This document shows, in pieces, positions 43,879 through 51,480 of a DNA stretch of 51,480 nucleotides. A program made the position numbers and the translations under genes. Source of the stretch: Candidatus Thioglobus sp. (GTDB lineage Bacteria; Pseudomonadota; Gammaproteobacteria; PS1; Pseudothioglobaceae); NCBI GenBank assembly GCA_028352435.1, contig JAOMMB010000007.1, positions 1 to 51,480 on the forward strand, given 5' to 3'. The notes under the pieces are model-generated. The model saw only the letters and a list, made by a program, of their open reading frames with translations, was not told the DNA's origin and made no database searches. Numbering within the stretch: the first letter of the stretch is position 1; the number at the start of each line of letters is the position of its first letter.

Positions 43879-44655
43879 TTAAAAATCCTTGTTATTAATA
43901 TTAATATAACGTCTTTCCGACTTAGTAATTAGCGTTAATTGCCGGACTCCTAGCTTTATCTGAAAATATATTCTTTTAGCCCAGAAGCCCCAGTTTCCTT
44001 TTGGGTTTTTAATACTACTTACACTAGACCTGGAAGTGGCATTGTTAACTGGATTATTTATGTTGTAATATTCACATTGGTCTAGCTGGATAATAGGTGA
44101 AGGCTCTACTTGATAAGAGACTAAACTGTTACAAGCAGTAATATGGGCATCAGCCAAAGCGATGCCTTTTTCCTCGTATTGAATGAGTTTATTAGCGCCA
44201 GAGGGCCATAAAACATACCCAGCAGCGCCGGTTCTATCCTGATAAAGCCTTAAAAGATCTGAATTGCAAGTTATAGATTCGCTAGATCGAGATACAAACT
44301 TTTTTCTTGCTCTATTTTCAAGGTTGATTAGATCTGTATTTTCTTTATCAGTGAAATCTTTGAGTAGTTCTGGCACGCACTTTGATAGCAGGGCGTCATC
44401 TTCTAGAATTAATGTGGGTCTGTTAGATTGGATAACCTTATCCCAGGCGTGACGATGAGAATAATAACAGGCAACTTCAGTTTCTTTTAAGGGTCTTTGC
44501 CAGTCATGATAATGTTGTTTGTAGATTGCTTTGCTTATATTGCTAGTTGAAGTAGCATCTAAAAATTCAAATTCTAAACCCAATTTAGACAGCTGGTTTT
44601 GTTGAAAATCACGCCGTTCTTTTGCATTGGGCAGACTAATAACTAAAATATCCAT
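43879..44655 (-). CDS. GT25-family glycosyltransferase (LPS/LOS galactosyltransferase type)
   Basis: The 258-residue protein begins MDILVISLPNAKERRDFQQN, then FEFLDATSTS, ETEVACYYSHRHAWDKVI and TLILEDDALL, the GT25 pattern of LgtB/LpsA-type LOS galactosyltransferases. It likely adds a galactose-type sugar to the LPS outer core. It starts two bases before the end of the intergenic boundary with the 246-aa gene, so both are on one transcript, ending in the phase-variable gene. Confidence 0.88.
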   Translation of the reverse strand: MDILVISLPNAKERRDFQQNQLSKLGLEFEFLDATSTSNISKAIYKQHYHDWQRPLKETEVACYYSHRHAWDKVIQSNRPTLILEDDALLSKCVPELLKDFTDKENTDLINLENRARKKFVSRSSESITCNSDLLRLYQDRTGAAGYVLWPSGANKLIQYEEKGIALADAHITACNSLVSYQVEPSPIIQLDQCEYYNINNPVNNATSRSSVSSIKNPKGNWGFWAKRIYFQIKLGVRQLTLITKSERRYININNKDF

Positions 44656-45396
44656 TTACCACCAACCTGTTTTGTTACGAGCGTGTCTATCTTTAGTTCG
44701 CTTATACACGGTGTCAAACTTTTGTAATCGCTTAAAAATCTCTAATAGAATTTCACCAGCAACATTTAGTTTTGCAGCTTTGTCAATTCTCCAGCGCATA
44801 TTTCTAAGCGTGTCATCGGTGCCAAATTTAAACACCGAAGTGCCATCAAATAATGCAAATCTCTCTTCATTATCAAGCCTGCTTTGTTTTTCCTTGTCAT
44901 CCTTGCATTGATCAGCATTAGTAAGAAAGCGCTCTGATTCTTGAAGTTTGACAGTGTTAAGCAAGCAAACACATGCAATAGATAAGCTTTTAATTGCATC
45001 ATTATCAGAATAATCTGCAAAGGTATCGGTTGCTGCAATAAGCCAGCGGATGTTTAAGTTTTTAAGTAAATGTTCTTTTTCTTCAAGCCAAAGCTGTTCA
45101 AATAATTTAAAGTGGTTGTCAATTTCAAAATCACGCCTAATGAGTACAATAATTTTGGCGTGCGTATAGCAAAGCTCACTCTGGCCAACAAATTCTTCTC
45201 TTAGCGCCTCAAAGTGTTTGCTTACATCATTAGAACTACCATGGGTGTAGATGACTCCATCCCCAGGTATGATTTGTTTTCTTTGTGATTTAAAATCTGT
45301 TGCAATAAGTGATGACAGCTCTTTAGCGCCAGTACGCCTTTTATGACGTGATAGTGAAAACCACTTTTCAAATTTTGTTTTATCTCTTCTACCCAT
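44656..45396 (-). CDS. Protein of unknown function in the glycan locus
   Basis: I do not recognise this 246-residue protein. It is soluble, charged and without signal peptide or membrane segment. Features include a basic start (MGRRDKTKFEKWFSLSRHKR), PGDGVIYTHGSSNDVSKHFE in the first third and a C-terminal helical region rich in Lys/Arg. The order suggests a role in surface glycan assembly or modification. It abuts the next and the previous gene with no gap, which supports it being a true gene. Confidence 0.6.
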   Translation of the reverse strand: MGRRDKTKFEKWFSLSRHKRRTGAKELSSLIATDFKSQRKQIIPGDGVIYTHGSSNDVSKHFEALREEFVGQSELCYTHAKIIVLIRRDFEIDNHFKLFEQLWLEEKEHLLKNLNIRWLIAATDTFADYSDNDAIKSLSIACVCLLNTVKLQESERFLTNADQCKDDKEKQSRLDNEERFALFDGTSVFKFGTDDTLRNMRWRIDKAAKLNVAGEILLEIFKRLQKFDTVYKRTKDRHARNKTGWW

Positions 45397-46176
45397 TTAT
45401 TTTTTACCTTGTGCAAATAAAAACACCAGATCACGGAAGGTTTTTATATTAAATAGTCGAGTTAGTATTCTAGAATGAGAAATAAATAATTTTGTACAAG
45501 ATGACTTTATTAGTCTTAGTTTAAAAGCATTTTGATACTTACTAACTAAAGCTTTTTCTGATTTGTAGAAAGATGCATCTTTATTACCAGGGCTATTATG
45601 CTGTAAGTGAAAATTTATTACATAAGCGTTATATCCTAGTATATCTGCCATTAAACATAAATCAGTTCCATACATATGAAACCCATTTAAATTTCCAGAT
45701 AAGGCCACTCTATTTTTAGAATTTGAAATGATAAAATTTTCATCTAGGCTTTGTACTCTTTGAGGAAAACTGCCAATACTTGAAGTGCCATGAGGGTCGG
45801 TAATTCTCCTATAGCGTGTTTGCGAATCTCCGCCTGCATTACCTGCTAAGGCCCAATTTTTATCTTTATCATTAAGTTCGGAAATACAATTATTTAAAAC
45901 AGCCTCATCATCAAAATTTAACAAAATATCTTGATGACATAAAATAACATACTCACCAACAGCAGTATTTAACATATGGTTTAATCCAGTATATCCATCG
46001 TATTGATTGCTATCAATATTGCTAATATACAAAAATTCAGTATTTTGCTCGTTAAACCCTTTATTTGTAAAAGAGTTGACCATCCCTTCGTATTCAGATG
46101 CTTTAGTAACTAGCGTACACACTGAGTATTTGTATTTTGGTTTTGTATTATTAATTTCTAAAGCTTTGTCTATCAT
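45397..46176 (-). CDS. GT2-like glycosyltransferase
   Basis: The 259-residue protein (start ATG 46176) reads SVCTLVTKASEYEGMVNSF, NIDSNQYDGYTGLNHMLNTA, EYVILCHQDILLN and GYNAYVINFHLQHNSPGN, similar to GT2-fold glycosyltransferases in O-antigen loci. The Asp in CHQD may stand in for the DxD metal motif. I prefer ATG 46176 because it overlaps the upstream stop by one base (TAATG) with AAAGG before it. Donor and acceptor are unknown. Confidence 0.72.
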   Translation of the reverse strand: MIDKALEINNTKPKYKYSVCTLVTKASEYEGMVNSFTNKGFNEQNTEFLYISNIDSNQYDGYTGLNHMLNTAVGEYVILCHQDILLNFDDEAVLNNCISELNDKDKNWALAGNAGGDSQTRYRRITDPHGTSSIGSFPQRVQSLDENFIISNSKNRVALSGNLNGFHMYGTDLCLMADILGYNAYVINFHLQHNSPGNKDASFYKSEKALVSKYQNAFKLRLIKSSCTKLFISHSRILTRLFNIKTFRDLVFLFAQGKK

Positions 46177-47147
46177 TATCCATTCAACCTTTTGCTTTTC
46201 CATGTATTGCATACTAACGTGCTTGCATAGTACTTAAATGTAGTAATAAATACTAAGAGATTTGCTTTAAATGCTGTTTTCCAAAACACTGGTAAAGTAA
46301 ATAATATTTTTATAAGCTGAGATAGGAGCGTATCTATAAAGATTACAAAGTGTAATAAAACTCTGTTTAATCCTTGTGTGTGCAACTGAATATAAACATG
46401 GCTTGAAGTGACAACTTCTGATTTGGTAATGGCAGTGGTTTTTGGGTTTCTTCTAGAAGATCCACCATGTGCATGCTTTAATTCTACATTGCGTAATAAT
46501 GCAATTTCTTTATCTTGGCGCTTTACCTTTCTGCATAGGTCAACATCTTCATAATACATCCAAAAATTATCTTGATCCCATCTACCTATCTTGTTAAATA
46601 ATTTCTTCTCAATAAGCACGACAGATCCAGCAATCCAATCGGGATGCCAAATCATTTCATTTTCCGGAAATTTTTTTTGAATTTTTGCTTTATTGACTAA
46701 CTTATATATAGCACGAATCCAGCTAATTATTAACCATGGATTGGCAAATGCTATTTCTCTTTCCGGCTTGCCTTTTGGGTTAATTCTTCTGCATGATGTA
46801 ATACCAACATCTGGATTATGTTGAGCAAAATTAAATAGGTCATCAATAGCTGTGCTATTGGTTAATACGGTATCAGGATTTAAAAACAACAAATATTTTC
46901 CTCGAGAATTATCCGCACCTAAATTGCAACCATGTGCAAAGCCATTATTACCTGTATTTTTTATAAAATTAACTTGTGGGTATTTTTTAGAAAAAGGCTC
47001 TATTTCTCCATCCTGTGAATCATTGTCAACCACGATAATTTCATAATTGAGTTTTGGGGTGTATTGGTCAAAAGAATCTAGACATTCAGTCAGTACACTC
47101 CAGCTTTTGTAGTTAACAATAATAATTGATAAATCGATATTACTCAA
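46176..47147 (-). CDS. GT2-family glycosyltransferase (rhamnosyltransferase-like)
   Basis: The 323-residue protein has LSIIIVNYKSWSVLTECLDS, EIIVVDNDSQDGEIEPF, NNGFAHGCNLGADNSRGKYL and LLFLNPDTVL with the DxD-type NPD, then WMYYEDVDLCRKVKRQDKEI. Such enzymes often transfer rhamnose, fitting the rml genes in the same locus. The C-terminus has a hydrophobic region that may bind membrane. I place the start at TTG 47147 because AAGGAG lies seven bases upstream; it overlaps the previous gene by eight bases. Confidence 0.85.
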   Translation of the reverse strand: MSNIDLSIIIVNYKSWSVLTECLDSFDQYTPKLNYEIIVVDNDSQDGEIEPFSKKYPQVNFIKNTGNNGFAHGCNLGADNSRGKYLLFLNPDTVLTNSTAIDDLFNFAQHNPDVGITSCRRINPKGKPEREIAFANPWLIISWIRAIYKLVNKAKIQKKFPENEMIWHPDWIAGSVVLIEKKLFNKIGRWDQDNFWMYYEDVDLCRKVKRQDKEIALLRNVELKHAHGGSSRRNPKTTAITKSEVVTSSHVYIQLHTQGLNRVLLHFVIFIDTLLSQLIKILFTLPVFWKTAFKANLLVFITTFKYYASTLVCNTWKSKRLNG

Positions 47148-47868
47148 CCCAATACTCCTTAACCCAGGGAGAAGGCTGGATGTGTCGATACCATTTTCCA
47201 CTATGACCAGTAATGGCTTCTGGTGGGTTTGGCAGCCCATGAAATAGTATTACTCTAGCATTTTTTGGTATGGATGGCGCTTCAAACCAGGACTTTATCC
47301 AGGATGGACAGCAACCATATTTAAAACTAGGCACCCATTTATCTGGCCAATATTCGAGCTTTCCCAGTTTATGCATCTCACGTGATAAGTAAGCCTGTTC
47401 ATGCCGTACTTCGCTTTTTACCAGTTCAGAGTTTTGTTCAAAATACTTTAAAATTTGTGGATATTTGCCAATCTCAAACCTAAATACTGAGGAATTTCCT
47501 TCAATTTTTTTTGGATTTTTTTTATCATGAGCAATTAAGAATTCACCAGGATGAGTGAAGAATTCATCCAAACTTCCTACAACCACTATATCCAAGTCTA
47601 AAAATAAAGTTTTTCCCTTTAAGCCGCCAAAGTCTTTTTTAAATACTGTTAGCTTTCTCCAGCCTCTTTCTGGCGCCCCAGGAGGAAGGTCTAATTCTGG
47701 CAAATTTTGTATTTCAACTTCATCTCTAATGCCATCATTATTTTCAGTAAAGCAAACAAACCTAAAGGGTATAGAAAGGTTTTTACTAACCATTCCATAA
47801 AGTCGGTTGACATATTCAGCAGGGAATTTATCACCCCACTTCATACAGATAATATTAACTTTATTCAC
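47140..47868 (-). CDS. Glycosyltransferase-like protein (DxD type)
   Basis: The 242-residue protein begins [20 protein letters not shown] and has [20 protein letters not shown] with a DLD metal motif, then [16 protein letters not shown] and [14 protein letters not shown]. It has the GT-A look of GT8-like enzymes in capsule and LPS loci. The C-terminus is rich in Trp and Pro. It overlaps rmlB by eight bases upstream. Sugar specificity cannot be read. Confidence 0.7.
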   Translation of the reverse strand: MNKVNIICMKWGDKFPAEYVNRLYGMVSKNLSIPFRFVCFTENNDGIRDEVEIQNLPELDLPPGAPERGWRKLTVFKKDFGGLKGKTLFLDLDIVVVGSLDEFFTHPGEFLIAHDKKNPKKIEGNSSVFRFEIGKYPQILKYFEQNSELVKSEVRHEQAYLSREMHKLGKLEYWPDKWVPSFKYGCCPSWIKSWFEAPSIPKNARVILFHGLPNPPEAITGHSGKWYRHIQPSPWVKEYWVE

Positions 47869-48940
47869 TTGATACCACCCCTAATCTCTCACCTTGATAA
47901 CTGCCATCTTTAACTCGATCACACCAAATAGTGTTTTCTAAATACCACTGTACAGTTTTCTTAATGCCTGTTGCAAATGTTTCATCAGGCGTCCAATTTA
48001 ATTCATTGGCAATTTTAGTGGCATCAATTGCATATCTGACATCGTGCCCAGCTCTATCGCCCACATAGGTAATAAGCTGTTCGTATTTAGTAATACCATC
48101 AAGCTTACTTGGTATTAGTTCGTCCAGAATACTGCAAACGGTTTTTACAACATCAATATTCTGTAATTCATTATGCCCACCAATATTATATGTTTCACTA
48201 ATTTCACCTGTAAGTGCAACGTGCAAGAGTGCTCTTGCGTGGTCATCAACATACAGCCAATCGCGTATTTGTTTTCCATTACCATAAATTGGCAAATTTT
48301 TACCTTCTAAGGCGTTGATAATAATCAGTGGAATGAGTTTTTCAGGAAACTGATAAGGGCCATAATTATTAGAGCAGTTGGTAATCAATGTTGGGAATTT
48401 AAAAGTTCGTTGCCATGCGCGTACCAAATGATCAGAGCTTGCTTTTGCAGCAGAGTAAGGTGAGCTTGGCGCATAAGATGTCTCTTCGGTGAACAGGTCA
48501 TCTGTACCTTCTAAATCACCATAAACTTCATCAGTAGATACATGGTGAAATCTAAAATATTCTTTTTTACTACCCTCTAAATTTGACCAATAGCCCCTAG
48601 ATTCTTCGAGTAATACGTAGGTACCAACAATATTAGTTTGAATAAACTCACCCGGCCCATCAATAGACCTGTCTACATGTGATTCAGCTGCTAGATGCAT
48701 AACGATATCCGGCTGATATTTATTAAGCACACGTTTTATATCAGCCGCATCACAAATATCAACCTGTTCGAATGTATATCTTGAATTATTTTCAACTGAC
48801 TCTAAAGACTCTAAATTTCCTGCATAGGTAAGTTTGTCGACATTGAGTACACTGTGATCAGTATTTTCAATAATATGACGAATTACCGCAGAGCCAATAA
48901 ATCCGGCGCCACCAGTGATTAATAGTTTCTTTGAAGTCAT
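47861..48940 (-). CDS. rmlB: dTDP-glucose 4,6-dehydratase RmlB
   Basis: The 359-residue SDR enzyme starts [20 protein letters not shown] and has [46 protein letters not shown] with the catalytic Tyr-x3-Lys, and [14 protein letters not shown]. It makes dTDP-4-keto-6-deoxyglucose for rhamnose. I chose ATG 48940, one base overlapping the rmlD stop and preceded by AAAGGA; an ATG 27 bases earlier lacks support. Confidence 0.97.
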   Translation of the reverse strand: MTSKKLLITGGAGFIGSAVIRHIIENTDHSVLNVDKLTYAGNLESLESVENNSRYTFEQVDICDAADIKRVLNKYQPDIVMHLAAESHVDRSIDGPGEFIQTNIVGTYVLLEESRGYWSNLEGSKKEYFRFHHVSTDEVYGDLEGTDDLFTEETSYAPSSPYSAAKASSDHLVRAWQRTFKFPTLITNCSNNYGPYQFPEKLIPLIIINALEGKNLPIYGNGKQIRDWLYVDDHARALLHVALTGEISETYNIGGHNELQNIDVVKTVCSILDELIPSKLDGITKYEQLITYVGDRAGHDVRYAIDATKIANELNWTPDETFATGIKKTVQWYLENTIWCDRVKDGSYQGERLGVVSSE

Positions 48941-49818
48941 TACTGTTCCTTTAGTATTGTAATACAAGCTTCTAGAGATTTTTTCCAGTCAAGAATTTCC
49001 ACACTAAATTCTTCTATTATTTTATCTTTACTCATTAAAGTATTTCTTGGCCTCTTTGCAGGTGTCGGATATTGCTCTGTTGTTATTGGGCTAACCTTGC
49101 AATCTGTCTTTGCTAGTTTAAAAATCTCTTTAGTAAAGTCATACCAACTTATTTCACCTTTATTTGAATGATGATAAATTTCAGTTGCCCTGTCTTTGTC
49201 TTGATAATCTCTATTATCTATTATTTTTAATATAGCTTTTGCCAAATCAGTTGCATAAGTAGGTGATCCTATTTGGTCACTCACAACATTTATTTCATTC
49301 CTCTCTTTACCTAGCCGAAGCATAGTCTTAACAAAGTTATTGCCATATTCTGAATACACCCAACTAGTTCTAATAATCATAGCGTTAGTTGACATTATTT
49401 CTTGCAATACCTTTTCTCCAGCTAGCTTGGTTTTTCCATAAACATTTATAGGATTTGTTTTATCAGTTTCTTTGTATGGTTTATTGCCTGTCCCATCAAA
49501 AACATAATCAGTTGAGATGTGTATTAACTTTGCTTTCTGCTCTTTGGCGATCCCAGCTAATTGTGTAATTGCTAAATGGTTAACTTGGTTGGTAAGATTT
49601 TGCTCCTCTTCAGCCTTATCAACCGCAGTATAGGCACCGCAGTTAATAATTACATCGAAGTTATTATTGTCAAAATAGCTAGCAATACTTTCTTTCTTAC
49701 TTAAATCTAATTCACCCCTACCAACAAAAACAAACTCATTATTTTGTTTTGCACCAGAAACAATTTTCTGAATAGATTTTCCTAATTGACCATTAGCCCC
49801 GATAACTAGTATTTTCAT
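48940..49818 (-). CDS. rmlD: dTDP-4-dehydrorhamnose reductase RmlD
   Basis: The 292-residue protein has the NAD(P)H motif [56 protein letters not shown] and [11 protein letters not shown] with Tyr-x3-Lys. It makes dTDP-L-rhamnose, the last step of the pathway. It follows the toxin gene by 13 bases and is translationally coupled to rmlB. Confidence 0.95.
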   Translation of the reverse strand: MKILVIGANGQLGKSIQKIVSGAKQNNEFVFVGRGELDLSKKESIASYFDNNNFDVIINCGAYTAVDKAEEEQNLTNQVNHLAITQLAGIAKEQKAKLIHISTDYVFDGTGNKPYKETDKTNPINVYGKTKLAGEKVLQEIMSTNAMIIRTSWVYSEYGNNFVKTMLRLGKERNEINVVSDQIGSPTYATDLAKAILKIIDNRDYQDKDRATEIYHHSNKGEISWYDFTKEIFKLAKTDCKVSPITTEQYPTPAKRPRNTLMSKDKIIEEFSVEILDWKKSLEACITILKEQ

Positions 49819-49831
49819 AGCTAGCTTTTAA

Positions 49832-50080
49832 TTATTTATACACATCTTTTCTGTGCCCAATTTTGGTGATAATAATTTCATTTTCTATGATGGTAAAAAT
49901 AATACGATAATTGCCAATTCTGTATTTCCTTAAGCTTTTAAACCTACCCTTCAAAGGTTTACATTCGAGAGCTAAATTTGGAAGGTTTGTTTGAATCTTA
50001 TTGATCAGTTGAACGGCATTATGTCTGTCAATATTTTTTAAATCTCTTTCAATCGAAGACTTAAAAACGATATTAAGCAT
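49832..50080 (-). CDS. RelE/ParE-type toxin
   Basis: The 82-residue basic protein has the RelE/ParE fold: IVFKSSIERDLKNIDRHNAV, then KPLKGRFKSLRKYRIGNYRI, a strand (IFTIIENEIIITKIGHR) and final KDVYK. RelE-type toxins cleave mRNA at the ribosome. It overlaps the antitoxin by eight bases. The pair lies between rmlC and rmlD, an odd place. Confidence 0.88.
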   Translation of the reverse strand: MLNIVFKSSIERDLKNIDRHNAVQLINKIQTNLPNLALECKPLKGRFKSLRKYRIGNYRIIFTIIENEIIITKIGHRKDVYK

Positions 50081-50297
50081 TAAGTCTATTTATAAGCTCA
50101 TCAGCAGAAATATTAATATCTGTAGGGTTATTTAAACGATCTAATGAAACCTGAAAGTCAGCGTAATCATTGATATACAACTCTAGGGCTTTTTGTATAT
50201 GAAATGAGCGACTTCTTTGTGTTTCTTTAGATATGGAATCAAGCGTATTTTTTGTGATATTTGAAACTCTAGCTGTGATTGAGGTATCTGCATTCAT
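50073..50297 (-). CDS. Ribbon-helix-helix antitoxin
   Basis: The 74-residue protein begins MNADTSITARVSNITKNTLD, an RHH strand and helix, followed by SKETQRSRSFHIQKALELYI, a typical second helix, and an acidic tail (ADFQVSLDRL...ISADELINRLNA) that should bind the toxin. It starts 55 bases after the rmlC stop and has AAGG upstream. It probably represses its own operon through the palindrome at 50320. Confidence 0.88.
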   Translation of the reverse strand: MNADTSITARVSNITKNTLDSISKETQRSRSFHIQKALELYINDYADFQVSLDRLNNPTDINISADELINRLNA

Positions 50298-50319
50298 AAT
50301 TTGCCTTTTTTGGTTATTT

Positions 50320-50344
50320 ACTTACATTGTAACACAATGTAAGT
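50320..50344 (-). promoter_or_regulatory. 25-bp palindrome, likely operator of the toxin-antitoxin pair
   Basis: ACTTACATTGT (50320-50330) and ACAATGTAAGT (50334-50344) are exact inverted arms of 11 bp around AAC. The site lies 23 bases upstream of the antitoxin start. RHH antitoxins bind such palindromes to repress their promoters, and a TACAAT -10-like hexamer lies inside it. Confidence 0.8.
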
Positions 50345-50351
50345 TAGATAT

Positions 50352-50906
50352 TTATTTAAACAGTTCAAGTACGTCAGATAAATTAGGATGTGTTTTATCT
50401 TTATCTGAAAGATGTAATTCTCTCAAAGCTAATTGCCAATTAATGGCTAATTTAGCATCATCAAAAGCAATTCCTCGATCATGCTCTGGTGCATAGTAAT
50501 TATCAACTTTATAAGAAAAAGTTGCACTATCACTTAACACTAAAAAACCATGGGCAAAGCCATGTGGTACAAATAGCTGGTGTTTGTTTTCACCTGTTAG
50601 CTCTACAGATACATGCTGTCCAAATGTAGGGCTAGATTTTCTGATATCCACTGCCACATCTAAAACACTACCCTCAATAACTCTAACTAACTTGGCTTGA
50701 GTGTAGGGCGGCAGTTGATAATGAAGACCCCTTAACACGCCTTTAGTTGATTTTGATTCATTATCTTGAATAAAATTAACTTTATAGCCAACAGATTTTT
50801 CAAATAAATCTTGCCTGAAGGTTTCTACAAAATAACCCCGATCATCACCGTGCACAGTTGGCTCAATGAGTATTACTTCTGGAATTGATTGGGGTGTAAA
50901 CTTCAA
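50352..50906 (-). CDS. rmlC: dTDP-4-dehydrorhamnose 3,5-epimerase RmlC
   Basis: The 184-residue cupin starts [20 protein letters not shown] and has [35 protein letters not shown] with the catalytic His, and [13 protein letters not shown]. It epimerises the keto-deoxyhexose at C3 and C5. It overlaps rmlA by four bases (ATGA). It is followed by the toxin-antitoxin pair, then rmlD. Confidence 0.97.
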   Translation of the reverse strand: MKFTPQSIPEVILIEPTVHGDDRGYFVETFRQDLFEKSVGYKVNFIQDNESKSTKGVLRGLHYQLPPYTQAKLVRVIEGSVLDVAVDIRKSSPTFGQHVSVELTGENKHQLFVPHGFAHGFLVLSDSATFSYKVDNYYAPEHDRGIAFDDAKLAINWQLALRELHLSDKDKTHPNLSDVLELFK

Positions 50907-51480
50907 ACGACTTCCTCTGCACGTCTAAGCAAGTATTGTCCATATTGATTTTTAGCTAAAGGCTGTGCCAACTCTATAAGCTGCTCTTTACTGATATAAC
51001 CTTGTTCAAAGGCGATCTCTTCGATGCAAGCGACTTTTAAGCCTTGTCTTTTTTCAATAGTTTCAATAAAGGTTGATGCTTCTAATAGGCTTTCGTGGGT
51101 ACCAGTGTCTAGCCAAGCATAGCCTCTACCCATTAGTTCAACCGTTAGACGCTCTTCACTTAAATACATTTGATTAACCGTAGTAATTTCTAGCTCACCT
51201 CTGTCAGATGGCACAACTTCCACAGCTTTTTTAACCACATCGTTTGGGTAGAAGTATAAGCCTGTAACCGCATAGTTGCTTTTAGGATTTATAGGTTTTT
51301 CTTCAATACTAAGTGCTTTGCTAGCACTATCAAAATCAACCACGCCATAACGCTCAGGATCATTAACATGGTAGCCAAATACGGTTGCCATGTTTTTATC
51401 CTTTGCATTTGATACGGCATTAGTTAGCATATCAGTCATGCCGTGGCCATAATAAATATTGTCACCTAAAATTAAACAAG
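50903..51480 (-). CDS. rmlA: Glucose-1-phosphate thymidylyltransferase RmlA, start beyond the window
   Basis: The visible C-terminal 192 residues read [20 protein letters not shown], then [54 protein letters not shown] and [20 protein letters not shown], all RmlA motifs. It makes dTDP-glucose, the first step of dTDP-rhamnose. The frame continues past 51480, so the N-terminus and the nucleotide-binding GGxGxRL motif are outside. It heads the rml operon on the minus strand. Confidence 0.97.
   Translation of the reverse strand, partial: CLILGDNIYYGHGMTDMLTNAVSNAKDKNMATVFGYHVNDPERYGVVDFDSASKALSIEEKPINPKSNYAVTGLYFYPNDVVKKAVEVVPSDRGELEITTVNQMYLSEERLTVELMGRGYAWLDTGTHESLLEASTFIETIEKRQGLKVACIEEIAFEQGYISKEQLIELAQPLAKNQYGQYLLRRAEEVV

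Overview
The window looks like a chromosome segment from a low-GC marine gammaproteobacterium. My best guess is the SUP05/Arctic96BD-19 (Thioglobaceae) sulfur-oxidiser group. This is inferred from the mix of a compact AT-rich genome, gammaproteobacterial gene orders (ridA-recG, rplU-rpmA, fabD-fabG, clpS-clpA), periplasmic rhodanese, YeeE/YedE-TusA-DsrE-type sulfur genes and a Gram-negative envelope (LpxH, LptG, O-antigen ligases, YadA-type adhesin). No marker here proves the taxon.

Layout. 1-2373: start of recG, ridA and the AMPylase selO, all on the minus strand. 2374-5239: an untidy stretch with a PQQ-type sugar dehydrogenase, a small secreted protein and an AlkB-like oxygenase, together with remnants of a tyrosine recombinase and a phosphoesterase; two 27-bp near-identical direct repeats lie at its edges. 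5240-8694: a tightly packed minus-strand operon with two YeeE/YedE-type membrane proteins, a TusA-like protein, three small single-span membrane proteins (one only 24 aa), a secreted 214-aa protein and two DsrE-like proteins. It faces, across a 542-bp repeat- and hairpin-rich intergenic region, a periplasmic rhodanese, a c-type cytochrome and a ribbon-helix-helix protein. This block is the best candidate for a little-described system (sulfur import and relay). 11206-13177: peroxiredoxin-glutaredoxin fusion, divergent OxyR-like regulator, and a thioredoxin-like miniprotein.

13660-21256: a complete polyol (mannitol/sorbitol-type) module with binding protein, two permeases, AraC regulator, mannitol-type dehydrogenase, ATPase and sugar kinase. 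It takes polyol to fructose and then fructose-6-phosphate. It ends next to the 3' end of a tRNA-Leu(UAA) gene. A double hairpin after the binding-protein gene looks like an expression-splitting attenuator. 21579-29453: housekeeping genes (PP0621-like, YciB, GcvT, GcvH, RNase II-type, LpxH, PpiB, L21, L27, FabD, FabG). 29570-31126: a trimeric autotransporter with 17-residue repeats. 31176-39305: tadA, guaA, lptG, clpS, clpA, surE, glnS.

39365-51480: surface glycan locus with two tandem O-antigen-ligase-like proteins, a sialyltransferase-like (GT52-type) protein, several glycosyltransferases and the dTDP-rhamnose genes rmlB, rmlD, rmlC, rmlA. One glycosyltransferase is split by four copies of an 8-bp tandem repeat, and three copies would restore the frame: a strong candidate for phase variation. 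A RelE-type toxin-antitoxin pair with its own palindromic operator sits inside the rml operon.
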